The notes below the pieces were generated by a model. That model was not told the DNA's origin, did not search any database, and was given only the letters and a program-made list of their open reading frames with translations. From Sphingomonas sanguinis (lineage in GTDB: Bacteria > Pseudomonadota > Alphaproteobacteria > Sphingomonadales > Sphingomonadaceae), in contig NZ_CP079203.1 in NCBI RefSeq assembly GCF_019297835.1, positions 1,709,001-1,773,000 on the forward strand: a DNA stretch of 64,000 nucleotides, read 5' to 3'. Below are positions 53,854 to 63,391 of this stretch, piece after piece. The position numbers were made by a program, and so were the translations under genes. The first letter of the stretch is position 1. Each line of letters starts with the position of its first letter.

Positions 53854-55149
53854 TCACAAAACGAACCGGCTCAAATCCGTATTCCGCGCCACCGCCGACA
53901 GCTGCTTGTCGACATAGGCCGCATCCACGATCAGCGTCGAACCCTGACGATCCTCCGCCTCGAAGCTGATTTCCTCCAACAGCTTCTCCATGACCGTCTG
54001 AAGCCGCCGCGCGCCGATATTCTCGACCTGGCCGTTCACCTCGGCCGCAATGCGCGCGATCGCGGCGATGCCATCCTCGGTAAAGGCGATCTCGACACCC
54101 TCGGTGCCGATCAGCGCCTTGTACTGCGCGGGCAGCGACGCCTTGGTGTCCGACAGGATCGCGACGAAGTCGCTCTCGGTCAGCGCCTTCAGCTCGACCC
54201 GGATTGGCAGACGGCCCTGCAATTCGGGCAGAAGGTCGGACGGCTTGGCGACATGGAACGCGCCCGACGCGATGAACAGGATATGGTCCGTCTTCATCGG
54301 ACCGTATTTGGTTGCGACCGTCGTCCCCTCGATCAGCGGCAGCAGGTCGCGCTGCACGCCCTCACGGCTGACCGAACCGCCGCGCACGTCCGAAACCGCG
54401 ATCTTGTCGATCTCGTCGAGGAAAACGATCCCGTTCGCCTCGGCATCGGCCAGCGCGGCGCGGCTGACCTCGTCCTGGTCGAGGCGCTTGTCCGCCTCTT
54501 CCTCAACCAGCTTGGTCCAGGCGGCGGAGACGGTCAGCTTGCGGCGCTTGAGCGGCTGGCCGCCGAACGCCTTGCCCATCATCTCGGACAGGTTGATCAT
54601 CTGCGGCGCGGCACCGGGAATCTCGAACGGCGTCGCCTGCGCCTGCTCCAGTTCGATCTCGATCTCGGTCTGGTCGAGATGACCGTCGCGGAAGCGCTGA
54701 CGGAAGGCCTCGCGCGTCGCCTGGCTCGAATCCTTGCCGACCAGCGCGTCGAGCAGGCGGTTCATCGCCGCCTCTCCCGCCTTGTCCTTCACCGCGACGC
54801 GGCGGCGTTCCTTTTCCAGCCGGATCGCCTCCTCGACCAGGTCGCGCGCGATCTGCTCGACGTCGCGGCCAACATAGCCGACCTCGGTGAACTTGGTCGC
54901 CTCGACCTTCACGAAGGGCGCATCGGCAAGCTTGGCCAGACGGCGGCTGATCTCGGTCTTGCCGCAGCCGGTGGGGCCGATCATCAGGATGTTCTTGGGC
55001 GTCACCTCATCGCGCAGATCCGCGCCGAGCCGCTGGCGACGCCAGCGGTTTCGCATCGCGACGGCGACGGCGCGCTTGGCGTCGGCCTGGCCGATGATGT
55101 GCGCGTCGAGCGCGGCGACGATCGCCTTGGGGGTCAACTGGTCGTTCAT
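53854..55149 (-). CDS. hslU: ATP-dependent protease ATPase subunit HslU
   Basis: A 431-residue AAA+ unfoldase of the HslUV protease. Walker A is GPTGCGKTE, Walker B is [11 protein letters not shown], the I-domain (about 110-230) is present, and the C-terminal [17 protein letters not shown] sensor-2 region is intact. It ends in the conserved DLSRFVL tail that inserts into HslV. It follows hslV by 24 bases. Confidence 0.96.
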   Translation of the reverse strand: MNDQLTPKAIVAALDAHIIGQADAKRAVAVAMRNRWRRQRLGADLRDEVTPKNILMIGPTGCGKTEISRRLAKLADAPFVKVEATKFTEVGYVGRDVEQIARDLVEEAIRLEKERRRVAVKDKAGEAAMNRLLDALVGKDSSQATREAFRQRFRDGHLDQTEIEIELEQAQATPFEIPGAAPQMINLSEMMGKAFGGQPLKRRKLTVSAAWTKLVEEEADKRLDQDEVSRAALADAEANGIVFLDEIDKIAVSDVRGGSVSREGVQRDLLPLIEGTTVATKYGPMKTDHILFIASGAFHVAKPSDLLPELQGRLPIRVELKALTESDFVAILSDTKASLPAQYKALIGTEGVEIAFTEDGIAAIARIAAEVNGQVENIGARRLQTVMEKLLEEISFEAEDRQGSTLIVDAAYVDKQLSAVARNTDLSRFVL

Positions 55150-55173
55150 GGGAGCTTTCGGATTACGGGGTGC

Positions 55174-55737
55174 TTACTGGGCGCCATCGATGGCTTCGAG
55201 CGTGACGCGGTCATTGGTGTAGACACAGACATCGGCGGCGATCGCCATCGCCTTGCGCGCGATCGTCTCGGCATCCTGTTCATAGTCGACGAGCGCACGG
55301 GCCGCCGCGAGCGCGTAATTGCCGCCAGATCCGATCGCACAGATGCCGTTCTCCGGCTCCAGCACGTCGCCGTTGCCGGTCAGGATCAGCGTCACGTCCT
55401 TGTCAGCGACGATCATCATCGCCTCGAGGTTGCGCAGGAACTTGTCGGTCCGCCAGTCCTTGGCCAGCTCGACCGCCGCGCGCAGCAACTGGCCGTTATG
55501 CCGCTCCAGCTTGGCCTCCAGCCGCTCGAACAGGGTGAAGGCATCCGCCGTCGCACCCGCAAAGCCGCCGATGACCGAGCCGTCGCCCAGCCGCCGGACC
55601 TTGCGCGCATTGGGCTTCATGACCGTCTGGCCCATCGAAACCTGACCGTCCCCGGCCACCACCACCCGGCCGCCACGGCGCACCGAGCAAATCGTCGTGC
55701 CATGCCAGGTGGGCATGGCGTGTTCATTCCCGCTCAT
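55174..55737 (-). CDS. hslV: ATP-dependent protease peptidase subunit HslV
   Basis: A 187-residue Ntn-hydrolase subunit. The mature N-terminal Thr follows the short propeptide in [44 protein letters not shown] and [16 protein letters not shown] are the usual core motifs. ATG 55737 was chosen; ATG 55716 would give a shorter propeptide. It assembles with HslU as a two-ring protease. Confidence 0.95.
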   Translation of the reverse strand: MSGNEHAMPTWHGTTICSVRRGGRVVVAGDGQVSMGQTVMKPNARKVRRLGDGSVIGGFAGATADAFTLFERLEAKLERHNGQLLRAAVELAKDWRTDKFLRNLEAMMIVADKDVTLILTGNGDVLEPENGICAIGSGGNYALAAARALVDYEQDAETIARKAMAIAADVCVYTNDRVTLEAIDGAQ

Positions 55738-55853
55738 GCGCGGCGATATGGAGGTGGGGGGCGGCGGGTTCAATGGAGGCGATCACTCCCCGCCGCCGTT
55801 CCGCCTGAGCGCAGTCGAAGGCCACGCCCGACCATTGCGGCTGGGTGTACCTA

Positions 55854-55990
55854 TTCCTCCCCTGCAAGGAGAGGTGGCAGGCCGAAGGCCTGACGGAGGG
55901 GTGTCCCGACTCGAGAGGAAGGACCGTCCTCGCGGTCGGTGACACCCCTCCACCAGCTTCGCTGGTCCCCCTCCCCTTGCAGGAGAGGAA
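55854..55990. repeat. Family A palindromic element, copy 8
   Basis: About 137 bases. The left end reads CCTCCCCTGCAAGGAGAGG and the right end CCTCCCCTTGCAGGAGAGG. Both have the same change (GGAGAGG for GGGGAGG), so the two ends have changed together. The internal GGCAGGCCGAAGGCCTGACGG and CCACCAGCTTCGCTGG hairpins are unchanged. Confidence 0.85.
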
Positions 55991-56023
55991 TAGATAGTTG
56001 CCCGGCGTCTGCCGCTTCAGCAT

Positions 56024-56108
56024 GGCCTTCGATTTCGAAGCGATGCGCCGAAGTTTATCCTGAGCGGCTGGCTTGCCAGCCAGTCGAAGGGCTCAGGCTG
56101 AACGGAGG
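56024..56108. repeat. Family B long variant (85 bases)
   Basis: GGCCTTCGATTTCGAAGCG to GGCTCAGGCTGAACGGAGG with a GGCTGGCTTGCCAGCC hairpin; same length and layout as 41480-41564. Confidence 0.8.
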
Positions 56109-56115
56109 ATAGGGA

Positions 56116-56673
56116 TTACTCCCCCAGCTTCTCGATCTTGTCCTTGAGCGCGGCCAGCTCCGCCTTCAGAGCCGCCATCTCCGCGTCCTTGCTGGCGGCA
56201 GGTGCTGTCGGAGCGGGCGCAGGCGCCGCCGCACCCGGCTTGAACCCCTGGGTTGCCGCCTCGAACATCGCCAGGTTGCGCTTGGCCATGTCGGCGAAGG
56301 GCGTATTGGCGAATGCTCCCTCGACCGCCGACTTAAACTGTTCCTGGTTGCGGCGGAAGCTGTCCATCGACGCCTCCAGATAGCCCGGCACCATCGCCTG
56401 CATCGAATCGCCGTACATCGAGATGAGCTGGCGCAGGAAATTGACCGGCAGCATCGTTTCGCCCCGGCTTTCCTCTTCCATGATGATCTGGGTCAGGACA
56501 TTATGGGTGATGTCCTCGTCGGTCTTGGCGTCGACCACCTTGAAGTCGCGCCCCGCGCGAATCATGCCCGCCAGGTGGTCGAGCGTGATGTAGGAGGAGG
56601 TTTCGGTGTTGTAGAGCCGCCGGTTCGCATATTTCTTGACGATCACGACGCCGTCCGATGCCTGCTTCTTCAT
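56116..56673 (-). CDS. phaR: Polyhydroxyalkanoate synthesis repressor PhaR
   Basis: A 185-residue regulator. Its N-terminal PHB-accumulation domain reads VKKYANRRLYNTETSSYITLDHLAGMI, here about residues 12-38, followed by the PHB_acc domain ITHNVLTQIIMEEESRGETMLPVNFLRQLIS-type helix. A Pro/Ala linker and a C-terminal coiled coil (EMAALKAELAALKDKIEKL) follow. PhaR represses phasin and its own gene and binds PHA granules. It is divergent from a PHA-synthase-like gene; the starts are 15 bases apart. GGGGG lies ahead of ATG 56673. Confidence 0.93.
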   Translation of the reverse strand: MKKQASDGVVIVKKYANRRLYNTETSSYITLDHLAGMIRAGRDFKVVDAKTDEDITHNVLTQIIMEEESRGETMLPVNFLRQLISMYGDSMQAMVPGYLEASMDSFRRNQEQFKSAVEGAFANTPFADMAKRNLAMFEAATQGFKPGAAAPAPAPTAPAASKDAEMAALKAELAALKDKIEKLGE

Positions 56674-56688
56674 GGACCCCCGCCTTTC

Positions 56689-57759
56689 ATGGTTTTGCCG
56701 CAGCCTAACGCCTTGGATTTCGCATCGCAACATGGTCCGCGCCCCTTGCCGCTGTTCCTGGCGATGTTGCGCAGCGAGGCTGCGGAAAATCCCGAGCGGG
56801 CCCAGGCCGCGCTGACCGGCCTGCGCCGTTTTCAGGATGCCAAGCGCGAGCGCCCGATGCGCGCCTTGCCCGTCCGGCGGCGGCGCGGCCGGGTGCGTCT
56901 GCGGGACGGTGGTGGAGATGGGCGGCCGGTGCTGTTCATCCCCTCGCTGATCAATCCGCCTTCGATCCTCGATATTTCGCGCGACCGCTCGCTGATCCGC
57001 TGGTTGCGTGGGCGGGGATGTCATCCATGGCTGATCGACTGGGGAACGCCGGGAGCCAAGGATCGCGACCTCGACGTGGCGGCGCATGTCGAGCGTTTCC
57101 TGCTGCCCCTGATTGCCACTTTCGCACAGCCGCCGGTGCTGGTCGGCTATTGCCTGGGCGGCACGCTGGCAGTGGCCGCGGCGGCGCGCAGCAAGGTCGC
57201 CGGGCTGGCCGCCATCGCCGCGCCGTGGCACTTCACCGGCTATGGCGACGAGGCCCGTGCCGCGATGGCCGCGCAATGGGCAGGCATCAAACCAACCTCC
57301 GAAGCGCTGGGCCTCGTCCCCATGGAGGCGTTGCAGGCGGGTTTCTGGCGGCTCGATCCGGCGCGGACCATCGCCAAATATGCGGCCTTCGCCGATCTCG
57401 ATCCACGCAGCGAGGCGGCCCGCCGTTTCATCCGGCTGGAGGACTGGGCCAATCAGGGCGCTCCCCTGCCCCACGCATTCGGCCGCGAATTGTTTGAGGA
57501 GTTGATCGCTCAGGATCGTCCCGGTCGGGGACAATGGCGCGTCGCCGGGGCAACCGTCACACCCGCGCAATGCGACGCCCCTAGCGTCGAGTTCGTCGCC
57601 ACCGCCGACCGGATTGTCCCCGCCGCCACCGCCATCGGCCTGTCCGACCGGCGCAGCGGCGGCACGGGCCATGTCGGCATGGTGGTCGGCAGCCATGCGG
57701 AGCAACAGCTCTGGCAGCCGCTGGCCGACTGGATCACGGGCCTTCCCGCCCCTAGATAG
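56689..57759 (+). CDS. PHA-synthase-like alpha/beta hydrolase (PhaC family, short)
   Basis: A 356-residue protein of the PhaC-like fold. The nucleophile elbow GYCLGG has Cys in place of Ser, as in PHA synthases; the catalytic Asp is in ATADRIVP and the His in [10 protein letters not shown] normal class I PhaC is about 580 residues, so the N-terminal domain is missing or much shorter. It may be a short PHA synthase, a subunit of one, or a depolymerase-like relative. It is divergent from phaR and directly upstream of a thiolase. ATG 56689. Confidence 0.8.
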   Translation: MVLPQPNALDFASQHGPRPLPLFLAMLRSEAAENPERAQAALTGLRRFQDAKRERPMRALPVRRRRGRVRLRDGGGDGRPVLFIPSLINPPSILDISRDRSLIRWLRGRGCHPWLIDWGTPGAKDRDLDVAAHVERFLLPLIATFAQPPVLVGYCLGGTLAVAAAARSKVAGLAAIAAPWHFTGYGDEARAAMAAQWAGIKPTSEALGLVPMEALQAGFWRLDPARTIAKYAAFADLDPRSEAARRFIRLEDWANQGAPLPHAFGRELFEELIAQDRPGRGQWRVAGATVTPAQCDAPSVEFVATADRIVPAATAIGLSDRRSGGTGHVGMVVGSHAEQQLWQPLADWITGLPAPR

Positions 57760-57782
57760 AGAGAAAGTTGAGAGGAGCCTTC

Positions 57783-58955
57783 ATGACCGAGATCGTCATT
57801 ACCGCCGCCAAGCGTACCCCCGTGGGCAGCTTCCTGGGCGCCTTTGCCGCCACGCCCGCGCACGAACTCGGCCGGGTGGCGATCACCGCCGCGCTGGAAC
57901 AGGCGGGCATCAAGGGCGAGGACGTGTCCGAGGTGATCCTCGGCCAGGTGCTGACCGCCGCGCAAGGCCAGAACCCCGCGCGTCAGGCCTCGATGGCAGC
58001 AGGCATCCCCAAGGAAGTCCCCGCTTACGGCGTCAACCAGGTCTGCGGCTCGGGCTTGCGCGCCGTGGCGCTGGGGATGCAGGCGATCGCCAATGGCGAC
58101 GCGACCATCGTCGTCGCGGGCGGCCAGGAGTCGATGTCGCTGTCGCCCCACGCCCAAACGATGCGCGGCGGCACCAAGATGGGTCCGCTGACCATGGTCG
58201 ACACCATGGTCCATGACGGCCTGACCGATGCCTTTGCAGGCTATCACATGGGCATCACCGCCGAGAACCTGGCCGAGCAGTATCAGGTGACCCGCGACGA
58301 GCAGGACAAGTTCGCCGTCCGCTCGCAGAATCTGGCCGAAAAGGCGCGCGGCGAGGGCCGCTTCAAGGACGAGATCGCGCCCGTCACCATCAAGGGCCGC
58401 AAGGGCGACACGGTCGTTGCCGATGACGAATATATCCGCGCCGGTGCGACCATCGAAAGCGTCTCGGGCGTCCGCCCCGCCTTCAAGAAGGACGGCACGG
58501 TCACGGCCGCCAACGCCTCCGGCCTGAATGACGGTGCCGCCGCCATCGTCCTGATGAGCCGTGAGGAAGCCGAGAAGCGCGGCGCCCCCGTGCTCGCCAC
58601 GATCAAGAGCTGGGCCTCGGCCGGTGTCGATCCCTCGGTCATGGGCATCGGCCCCGTCCCCGCCACCAAGCGCGCGCTGGAAAAGGCGGGCTGGACCGTC
58701 GGCGACCTCGACCTGATCGAAGCCAACGAAGCCTTTGCCGCCCAAGCCCTGTCGGTCGGCAAGGAACTGGGCCTCGATCCCGAGAAGGTCAACGTCAACG
58801 GCGGCGCGATCGCGCTGGGCCACCCGATCGGCGCCAGCGGCGCACGCGTCCTCACGACTCTGATCTACGAGATGCAGAAGCGCGACGCGAAGAAAGGCCT
58901 GGCGACGCTGTGCATCGGCGGCGGGATGGGCATCGCTATGTGTGTTGAGCGATAA
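57783..58955 (+). CDS. phaA: Acetyl-CoA C-acetyltransferase (thiolase)
   Basis: A 390-residue thiolase that condenses two acetyl-CoA to acetoacetyl-CoA, the first step of PHB synthesis. The catalytic nucleophile Cys is in [11 protein letters not shown]; the His in [10 protein letters not shown]; the acid/base Cys in [11 protein letters not shown] 57783 follows GAGAGGAG at eight bases. It lies 23 bases after the PhaC-like gene; PhaB is not in the window. Confidence 0.92.
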   Translation: MTEIVITAAKRTPVGSFLGAFAATPAHELGRVAITAALEQAGIKGEDVSEVILGQVLTAAQGQNPARQASMAAGIPKEVPAYGVNQVCGSGLRAVALGMQAIANGDATIVVAGGQESMSLSPHAQTMRGGTKMGPLTMVDTMVHDGLTDAFAGYHMGITAENLAEQYQVTRDEQDKFAVRSQNLAEKARGEGRFKDEIAPVTIKGRKGDTVVADDEYIRAGATIESVSGVRPAFKKDGTVTAANASGLNDGAAAIVLMSREEAEKRGAPVLATIKSWASAGVDPSVMGIGPVPATKRALEKAGWTVGDLDLIEANEAFAAQALSVGKELGLDPEKVNVNGGAIALGHPIGASGARVLTTLIYEMQKRDAKKGLATLCIGGGMGIAMCVER

Positions 58956-59144
58956 ACACGCCACTTTTCGAAAATTTCGCGATTAATGATTGGATTGCAG
59001 GGATGTGTCGAAGCTGTCACATCCCTGCAACTATCGTGACATAATTTTCACCTGCCGTTTCGACGGCGCTTGTTTTCCCACCGAAAATTTCTTTCCCTGC
59101 GATTAACGGACGTGAATGATCCGTCATAATTGGGGGTAAACAGG

Positions 59145-62100
59145 ATGAGAATGCGCACCTTGCTGGGAGCTTCGGCGCTCGCTGGCACTTTGGTTCTTTT
59201 GCCGATTTCTGCACACGCGCAAATCACACAGCCAGCGACTACCGACACGCCCATATCGGAAGAAGACAAGGACGCCGCGGCAGGTCGCGTAGCTGAGCGC
59301 GAGCGTAAAAGCGGCGATGATGTGGTCGTCACCGGTTCGCGTATCCGCCGCAACCAGTACAACACGGCGGACCCCGTCAATATCGTCAGCTTCGACCAGG
59401 CGACACAGGCAGGCTTCACGTCGACTGCACAGGTGCTGCAGAGTGCAGCCGTCAGCAACGGCACGGCGCAGATTAACAACACCTATGGCGGCTTCGTGAC
59501 GGCTGGCGGACCTGGCGCGAATACCCTGTCGCTGCGCGGTTTCGGCACATCACGCTCGCTCGTGCTGCTCAACGGTCGTCGTCTTGCACCATCGGGTTCG
59601 CGCGGTTCGGTAGGCTCGGCCGACTTGAACACCCTGCCGAACATCATGGTGGACCGAATCGAGATACTGAACGGCGGCGCGTCGTCCATTTATGGTTCGG
59701 ACGCGATCGCAGGCGTGGTGAACGTCATCACGCGTAGCAACTTCAAGGGCATCATGGCCGATGCCCAGATCAACGCACCGGAAATCGGCGCAGGCCGTAC
59801 CGAGCGCTACGGCCTGTTGTTTGGGGCGCAGGGGGACCGATTCAGCATCACAGGCTCGATCGAATATTCGAACCGTGAAGCGGTCAACTATCGCGACTTG
59901 GCTTTCGCACGCTGCCAGACCAGCTACCGCAAGGCGAATGCCAGCAGCGCGCCCGGCACGGGCGACTTTATCGACCCGCTGACCGGCCAGCCGAAATGTT
60001 ATCCGACCGGCGTCACCGGTGAGAGCGGTGTAACGATTAACACCATCGCTACGCCGAATTTCAACGGCTCATTGGTCGATCGCGCCGCTGGCGTGCCTGC
60101 GGGCTATGGCACCCTGCCCTCTTCGGCCGGTTTCGGTACCCCTGCGCAGCAGGTCTGCAACCGCTTCCGCCCCGATGGTACGGCAGGTGGCGCAGTGGCC
60201 GGTTTCGAATGCGTTGGTGGCGGGCTGCTGCCGCTCGGCGTTCGCGATACGCTGCCGCCGTCCCTGTATGCGAACGAGATCGTCAATCCGGGCCAGAACT
60301 ACACCGGTTACCTTCAGGGGAAATATGAACTGAACAGCCTAGGCAATGCGGAAATCTACACCGAATTGCTGGTCAACCGCCGCAAGACCGAACAGAATGG
60401 CAACCGCCAGCTGTCGTTTGACTACCCGTTTGGCAGCCCGCTAATACCAGCGAATCTGCGCTTCCCGACGGCCGCCCTGCCCGCCCAACCGACAAACCCC
60501 GGCGTGCCCGTCGGCATCCGCGTGTTCGCGGACTATGGGATCTACAACAATCGCCAGACGGTCGACTTCGTCCGCGCGGTCGGCGGTATCCGCGGCGATC
60601 TGGGCGGTGGCTTCCACTATGATGCCTATGCGCTGCGCTCCTGGTCGGACGCGTCCTATACCTCGGATCTGGTGCTGACCGACAAACTTAACCAGAGCCT
60701 AGACGTCGTCGCCTCGGGTTCGGGCTTTGTTTGTCGCAACACGGCGAGCGGCTGCGTTGCTGCACCGGCCCTGACCCCGGCGGTCGTCGGCGGCCAGTTC
60801 CCCGCCTCGTGGATCGGCTTCATCTCCGCTCCCGTAACGGGTACGACCAAGTTCCGCGAAACGATCGTCAGCGCCGTTGTCGATGGCCCGCTGTTCGACA
60901 TTTGGGGCGGTCCGGTTCAGATCGCAGTCGGTGCCGAATATCGCAAGCAGACACTGAACGACACGCCGTCGCTGGAGAGCCAGCGTGGCAACGTCTATAA
61001 CTTCACCTCGTCGACGATCACCCGTGGTAGCGACAATGTTAAGGAAGTGTTCGGCGAGATCGAAGCTCCACTGCTGACCAATCGTCCATTTTTCGAAGAC
61101 CTGACGCTCAAGGCTTCGGCCCGTTACACCGACTATGCGTCCTATGGGTCGCAGACGACGTACAAGGTCGGCGGTATCTATTCACCATTCCGCTGGCTGT
61201 CGGCACGGGGCAGCTATGGAACGAGCTACCGCGCACCGGGCCTGTTCGAACAGTTCCTGGGGGCGACCTCCGGTTTCCAGTCCTCTTCGATCGACCCTTG
61301 TAACAATCTGGGCGCGGCCGGCCAGAATCCGGTTCGCGTAGCGAACTGTCAGTCCGAAGGGCTGAGCAACGGTTTCATCCAGACCAACGGCGTCACGGTC
61401 CTGCAACGTGGTGGCGCGGAATCGGGTCTGAAGTCGGAGAATTCGGTGGCGTGGACCGCCGGTGGCGTGCTGCAGCCGAGCTTTGGCGAATGGGGCAAGC
61501 TGTCGCTGTCGGCCGACTATTTTGACATCAAGGTTGATGGCGGCGTTTCTCAGCTGGCTGCCGGTACGATCCTGCAGCAATGCTATGATGACCCTGACTT
61601 CCGCCGGGAGAGCATCTGCTCTCTGGCTGTACGCAACTCCGCAAACCAGGCGCTGACCGTAACGACCGGCTTCGTGAACATCGCTACTGCGAAGGTCACG
61701 GGCTGGGACTTCAACGCACGCTATTCGGTTCGTCGGGGCGAGGCGAATTTCGACATCGGTGGCCAGGTGACCCGCTTCGGTCAACGCTATACCCAGCTCC
61801 TGCCGACTGATCCGATCCAGAACGCCATCGGCTCACTGAACAATCCGCGCTGGTCGGGCGTGTTCGACGGGGGCGTTCGGGTCGACAAGGTGTCGTTCCG
61901 CTACTCGGTCGAATGGGTTGGCGCCACCAACACCACCGCAGACTATCTGGGTCTGACTCAGGCGTCGCGCGACACCTATGTGTTCGAGGCAAAGGACTAC
62001 TTCATCCATTCGACCTCGCTACGCTGGCAGGTAACCGACAAGTTCCAGTTTACGTTCGGCGTCCGCAATCTGTTCCAGCAGAAGCTGCCGCAAATCTCCT

Positions 62101-62195
62101 CGGGCGCTTATAACCGCGTCGGTAACGTGCCGTTGTACAGCGCCTACGACTATGTCGGCCGCACCATCTTTGCGAACGTACGCGCCGGTTTCTAA
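59145..62195 (+). CDS. TonB-dependent outer-membrane receptor
   Basis: A 1016-residue receptor with signal peptide MRMRTLLGASALAGTLVLLPISAHA. The plug domain begins VVVTGSRIRRNQYN and contains the LNGRRLAPSGSRG and NGGASSIYGSDAIAGVVNV motifs. The C-terminal half is a beta-barrel ending in aromatic-tipped IFANVRAGF. At least ten Cys occur in extracellular-loop-like stretches (for example GFVCRNTASGCV), possibly disulfide-bonded. No nearby gene hints at the substrate. ATG 59145 was chosen; a TTG at 59130 is in frame. Confidence 0.93.
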   Translation: MRMRTLLGASALAGTLVLLPISAHAQITQPATTDTPISEEDKDAAAGRVAERERKSGDDVVVTGSRIRRNQYNTADPVNIVSFDQATQAGFTSTAQVLQSAAVSNGTAQINNTYGGFVTAGGPGANTLSLRGFGTSRSLVLLNGRRLAPSGSRGSVGSADLNTLPNIMVDRIEILNGGASSIYGSDAIAGVVNVITRSNFKGIMADAQINAPEIGAGRTERYGLLFGAQGDRFSITGSIEYSNREAVNYRDLAFARCQTSYRKANASSAPGTGDFIDPLTGQPKCYPTGVTGESGVTINTIATPNFNGSLVDRAAGVPAGYGTLPSSAGFGTPAQQVCNRFRPDGTAGGAVAGFECVGGGLLPLGVRDTLPPSLYANEIVNPGQNYTGYLQGKYELNSLGNAEIYTELLVNRRKTEQNGNRQLSFDYPFGSPLIPANLRFPTAALPAQPTNPGVPVGIRVFADYGIYNNRQTVDFVRAVGGIRGDLGGGFHYDAYALRSWSDASYTSDLVLTDKLNQSLDVVASGSGFVCRNTASGCVAAPALTPAVVGGQFPASWIGFISAPVTGTTKFRETIVSAVVDGPLFDIWGGPVQIAVGAEYRKQTLNDTPSLESQRGNVYNFTSSTITRGSDNVKEVFGEIEAPLLTNRPFFEDLTLKASARYTDYASYGSQTTYKVGGIYSPFRWLSARGSYGTSYRAPGLFEQFLGATSGFQSSSIDPCNNLGAAGQNPVRVANCQSEGLSNGFIQTNGVTVLQRGGAESGLKSENSVAWTAGGVLQPSFGEWGKLSLSADYFDIKVDGGVSQLAAGTILQQCYDDPDFRRESICSLAVRNSANQALTVTTGFVNIATAKVTGWDFNARYSVRRGEANFDIGGQVTRFGQRYTQLLPTDPIQNAIGSLNNPRWSGVFDGGVRVDKVSFRYSVEWVGATNTTADYLGLTQASRDTYVFEAKDYFIHSTSLRWQVTDKFQFTFGVRNLFQQKLPQISSGAYNRVGNVPLYSAYDYVGRTIFANVRAGF

Positions 62196-62215
62196 GGTGT
62201 ATTCCTGAACTATGC

Positions 62216-62248
62216 GGGCCGCTTCGAAAGAGGCGGCCCCTTTTTTTA
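62216..62248 (+). terminator. Rho-independent terminator after TonB receptor
   Basis: GGGCCGC pairs with GCGGCCC around a ten-base loop (TTCGAAAGAG), followed by CTTTTTTT. Its T-run reaches the last bases of the convergent alanine racemase gene. Confidence 0.9.
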
Positions 62249-63274
62249 TGTCCGCGCGAAGCGCTGGGCGAGGCCGGTCAGCAACTCATATTGCGACACG
62301 CCCGATGCGGCGGACGCCGCCGCCAGATCATAGTCCATGGTCAGCCAGTCACCCTCGACCAAGTCGGGGCGCGCGGTCACGTCGACCGCCAGCAGGTCCA
62401 TCGACACGCGGCCGAGCACCGGCAGGCTCTCTCCGTCCGCCACCGCCGCCCCGACGCCAGACAACGCGCGGCGATAGCCGTCGGCATAGCCCAGGTTCAG
62501 GATCGCGACCTCGGTGCCGGCGGTCGCGGTCCAGGTGGCATTGTAGCCGACCGTCTCGCCCGCCGGGACATGGCGGCGCTGGAGGATCTGTGCCTCGGGC
62601 CAGGCGACCTGGCGGAGGTGCCCCGCCATGTTGGGGCGCGGCAGGCCGCCGTATAGCGCTAGGCCGGGCCGGGTCAGGTCGAAATGATAATCCGCGCCGA
62701 GACCGATCCCCGCCGAATTGGCGAGGCTCATCCGCCGCGCGGCCGTACGGCCGGTCAGGCTGGCGAAGGCCGCACGCTGTCGCTCGTTCATCGCCACGTC
62801 CTCGTCCGCGCAGGCGAGGTGGCTGATGAGCGTCTCGATCGTCAGGCCGTCGAGTAGGCCGTCGCGCACCGCCTGCACCGACACGCCCAGCCGGTTCATG
62901 CCGGTATCGACCATCACGTCGCAGACCCCGCCGCCGCTGTCCCGCCAGCGGGCGATCTGTTCTGGCGTGCTGAGCACCGGGCGGGCGAAACCGGCCTTGG
63001 CGGCGGGCAGATCTTCGGCGCGCAGGCCGTGCAGGACCGACAGGGTGATGCCCAGCGGCGCCAACGCCTGCGCCTCGGCCCAGTTGGCGACGAAGAAGTC
63101 GCGGCATCCGACCTTGGCCAGCGTTTCGGCCACCAACCGCGCGCCCAGGCCATAACCGTTGGCCTTGACCGCCGCGCCGCACGCCGCCGCCCCGCTCAAC
63201 CGATCGAGCGCCTGCCAGTTGGACATAAGCGCATCGCGGTCGACACGCAGGCGGAGGGGAGCGGGTATTTCCAT
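62246..63274 (-). CDS. alr: Alanine racemase
   Basis: A 342-residue PLP enzyme that makes D-Ala for peptidoglycan. The PLP Lys is in AAVKANGYGLG; the second base Tyr is in VGYNATW; the LGRVSMDLLAVDVT segment is the C-terminal part. ATG 63274 was chosen. Its last bases lie under the terminator of the convergent TonB receptor gene. Confidence 0.93.
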   Translation of the reverse strand: MEIPAPLRLRVDRDALMSNWQALDRLSGAAACGAAVKANGYGLGARLVAETLAKVGCRDFFVANWAEAQALAPLGITLSVLHGLRAEDLPAAKAGFARPVLSTPEQIARWRDSGGGVCDVMVDTGMNRLGVSVQAVRDGLLDGLTIETLISHLACADEDVAMNERQRAAFASLTGRTAARRMSLANSAGIGLGADYHFDLTRPGLALYGGLPRPNMAGHLRQVAWPEAQILQRRHVPAGETVGYNATWTATAGTEVAILNLGYADGYRRALSGVGAAVADGESLPVLGRVSMDLLAVDVTARPDLVEGDWLTMDYDLAAASAASGVSQYELLTGLAQRFART

Positions 63275-63356
63275 CACCCTCCGGGCTTTAGGCCGCATTG
63301 GTCAGGGGGAAAAGGCGGGTTCGGTTATTCACACCACTTCCCGCCCCTTACCCAAA

Positions 63357-63381
63357 CCTCCGTTCAGCCTGAGCGAAGGGG
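63357..63381. repeat. Family B element
   Basis: CCTCCGTTCAGCCTGAGCGA followed by AGG, then GGGGATT. It is truncated compared with the consensus and lies just downstream of the dehydrogenase stop. Confidence 0.7.
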
Positions 63382-63391
63382 GGATTCGGGT

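Larger units (their letters stand above)
55738..56115. other. Repeat-filled intergenic region
   Basis: 378 bases between the hslV start and the phaR stop. Nearly all of it is family A copy 8 (55854-55990), family B-like sequence at 55799-55821 and a long family B variant (56024-56108). No gene is seen. Confidence 0.6.
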
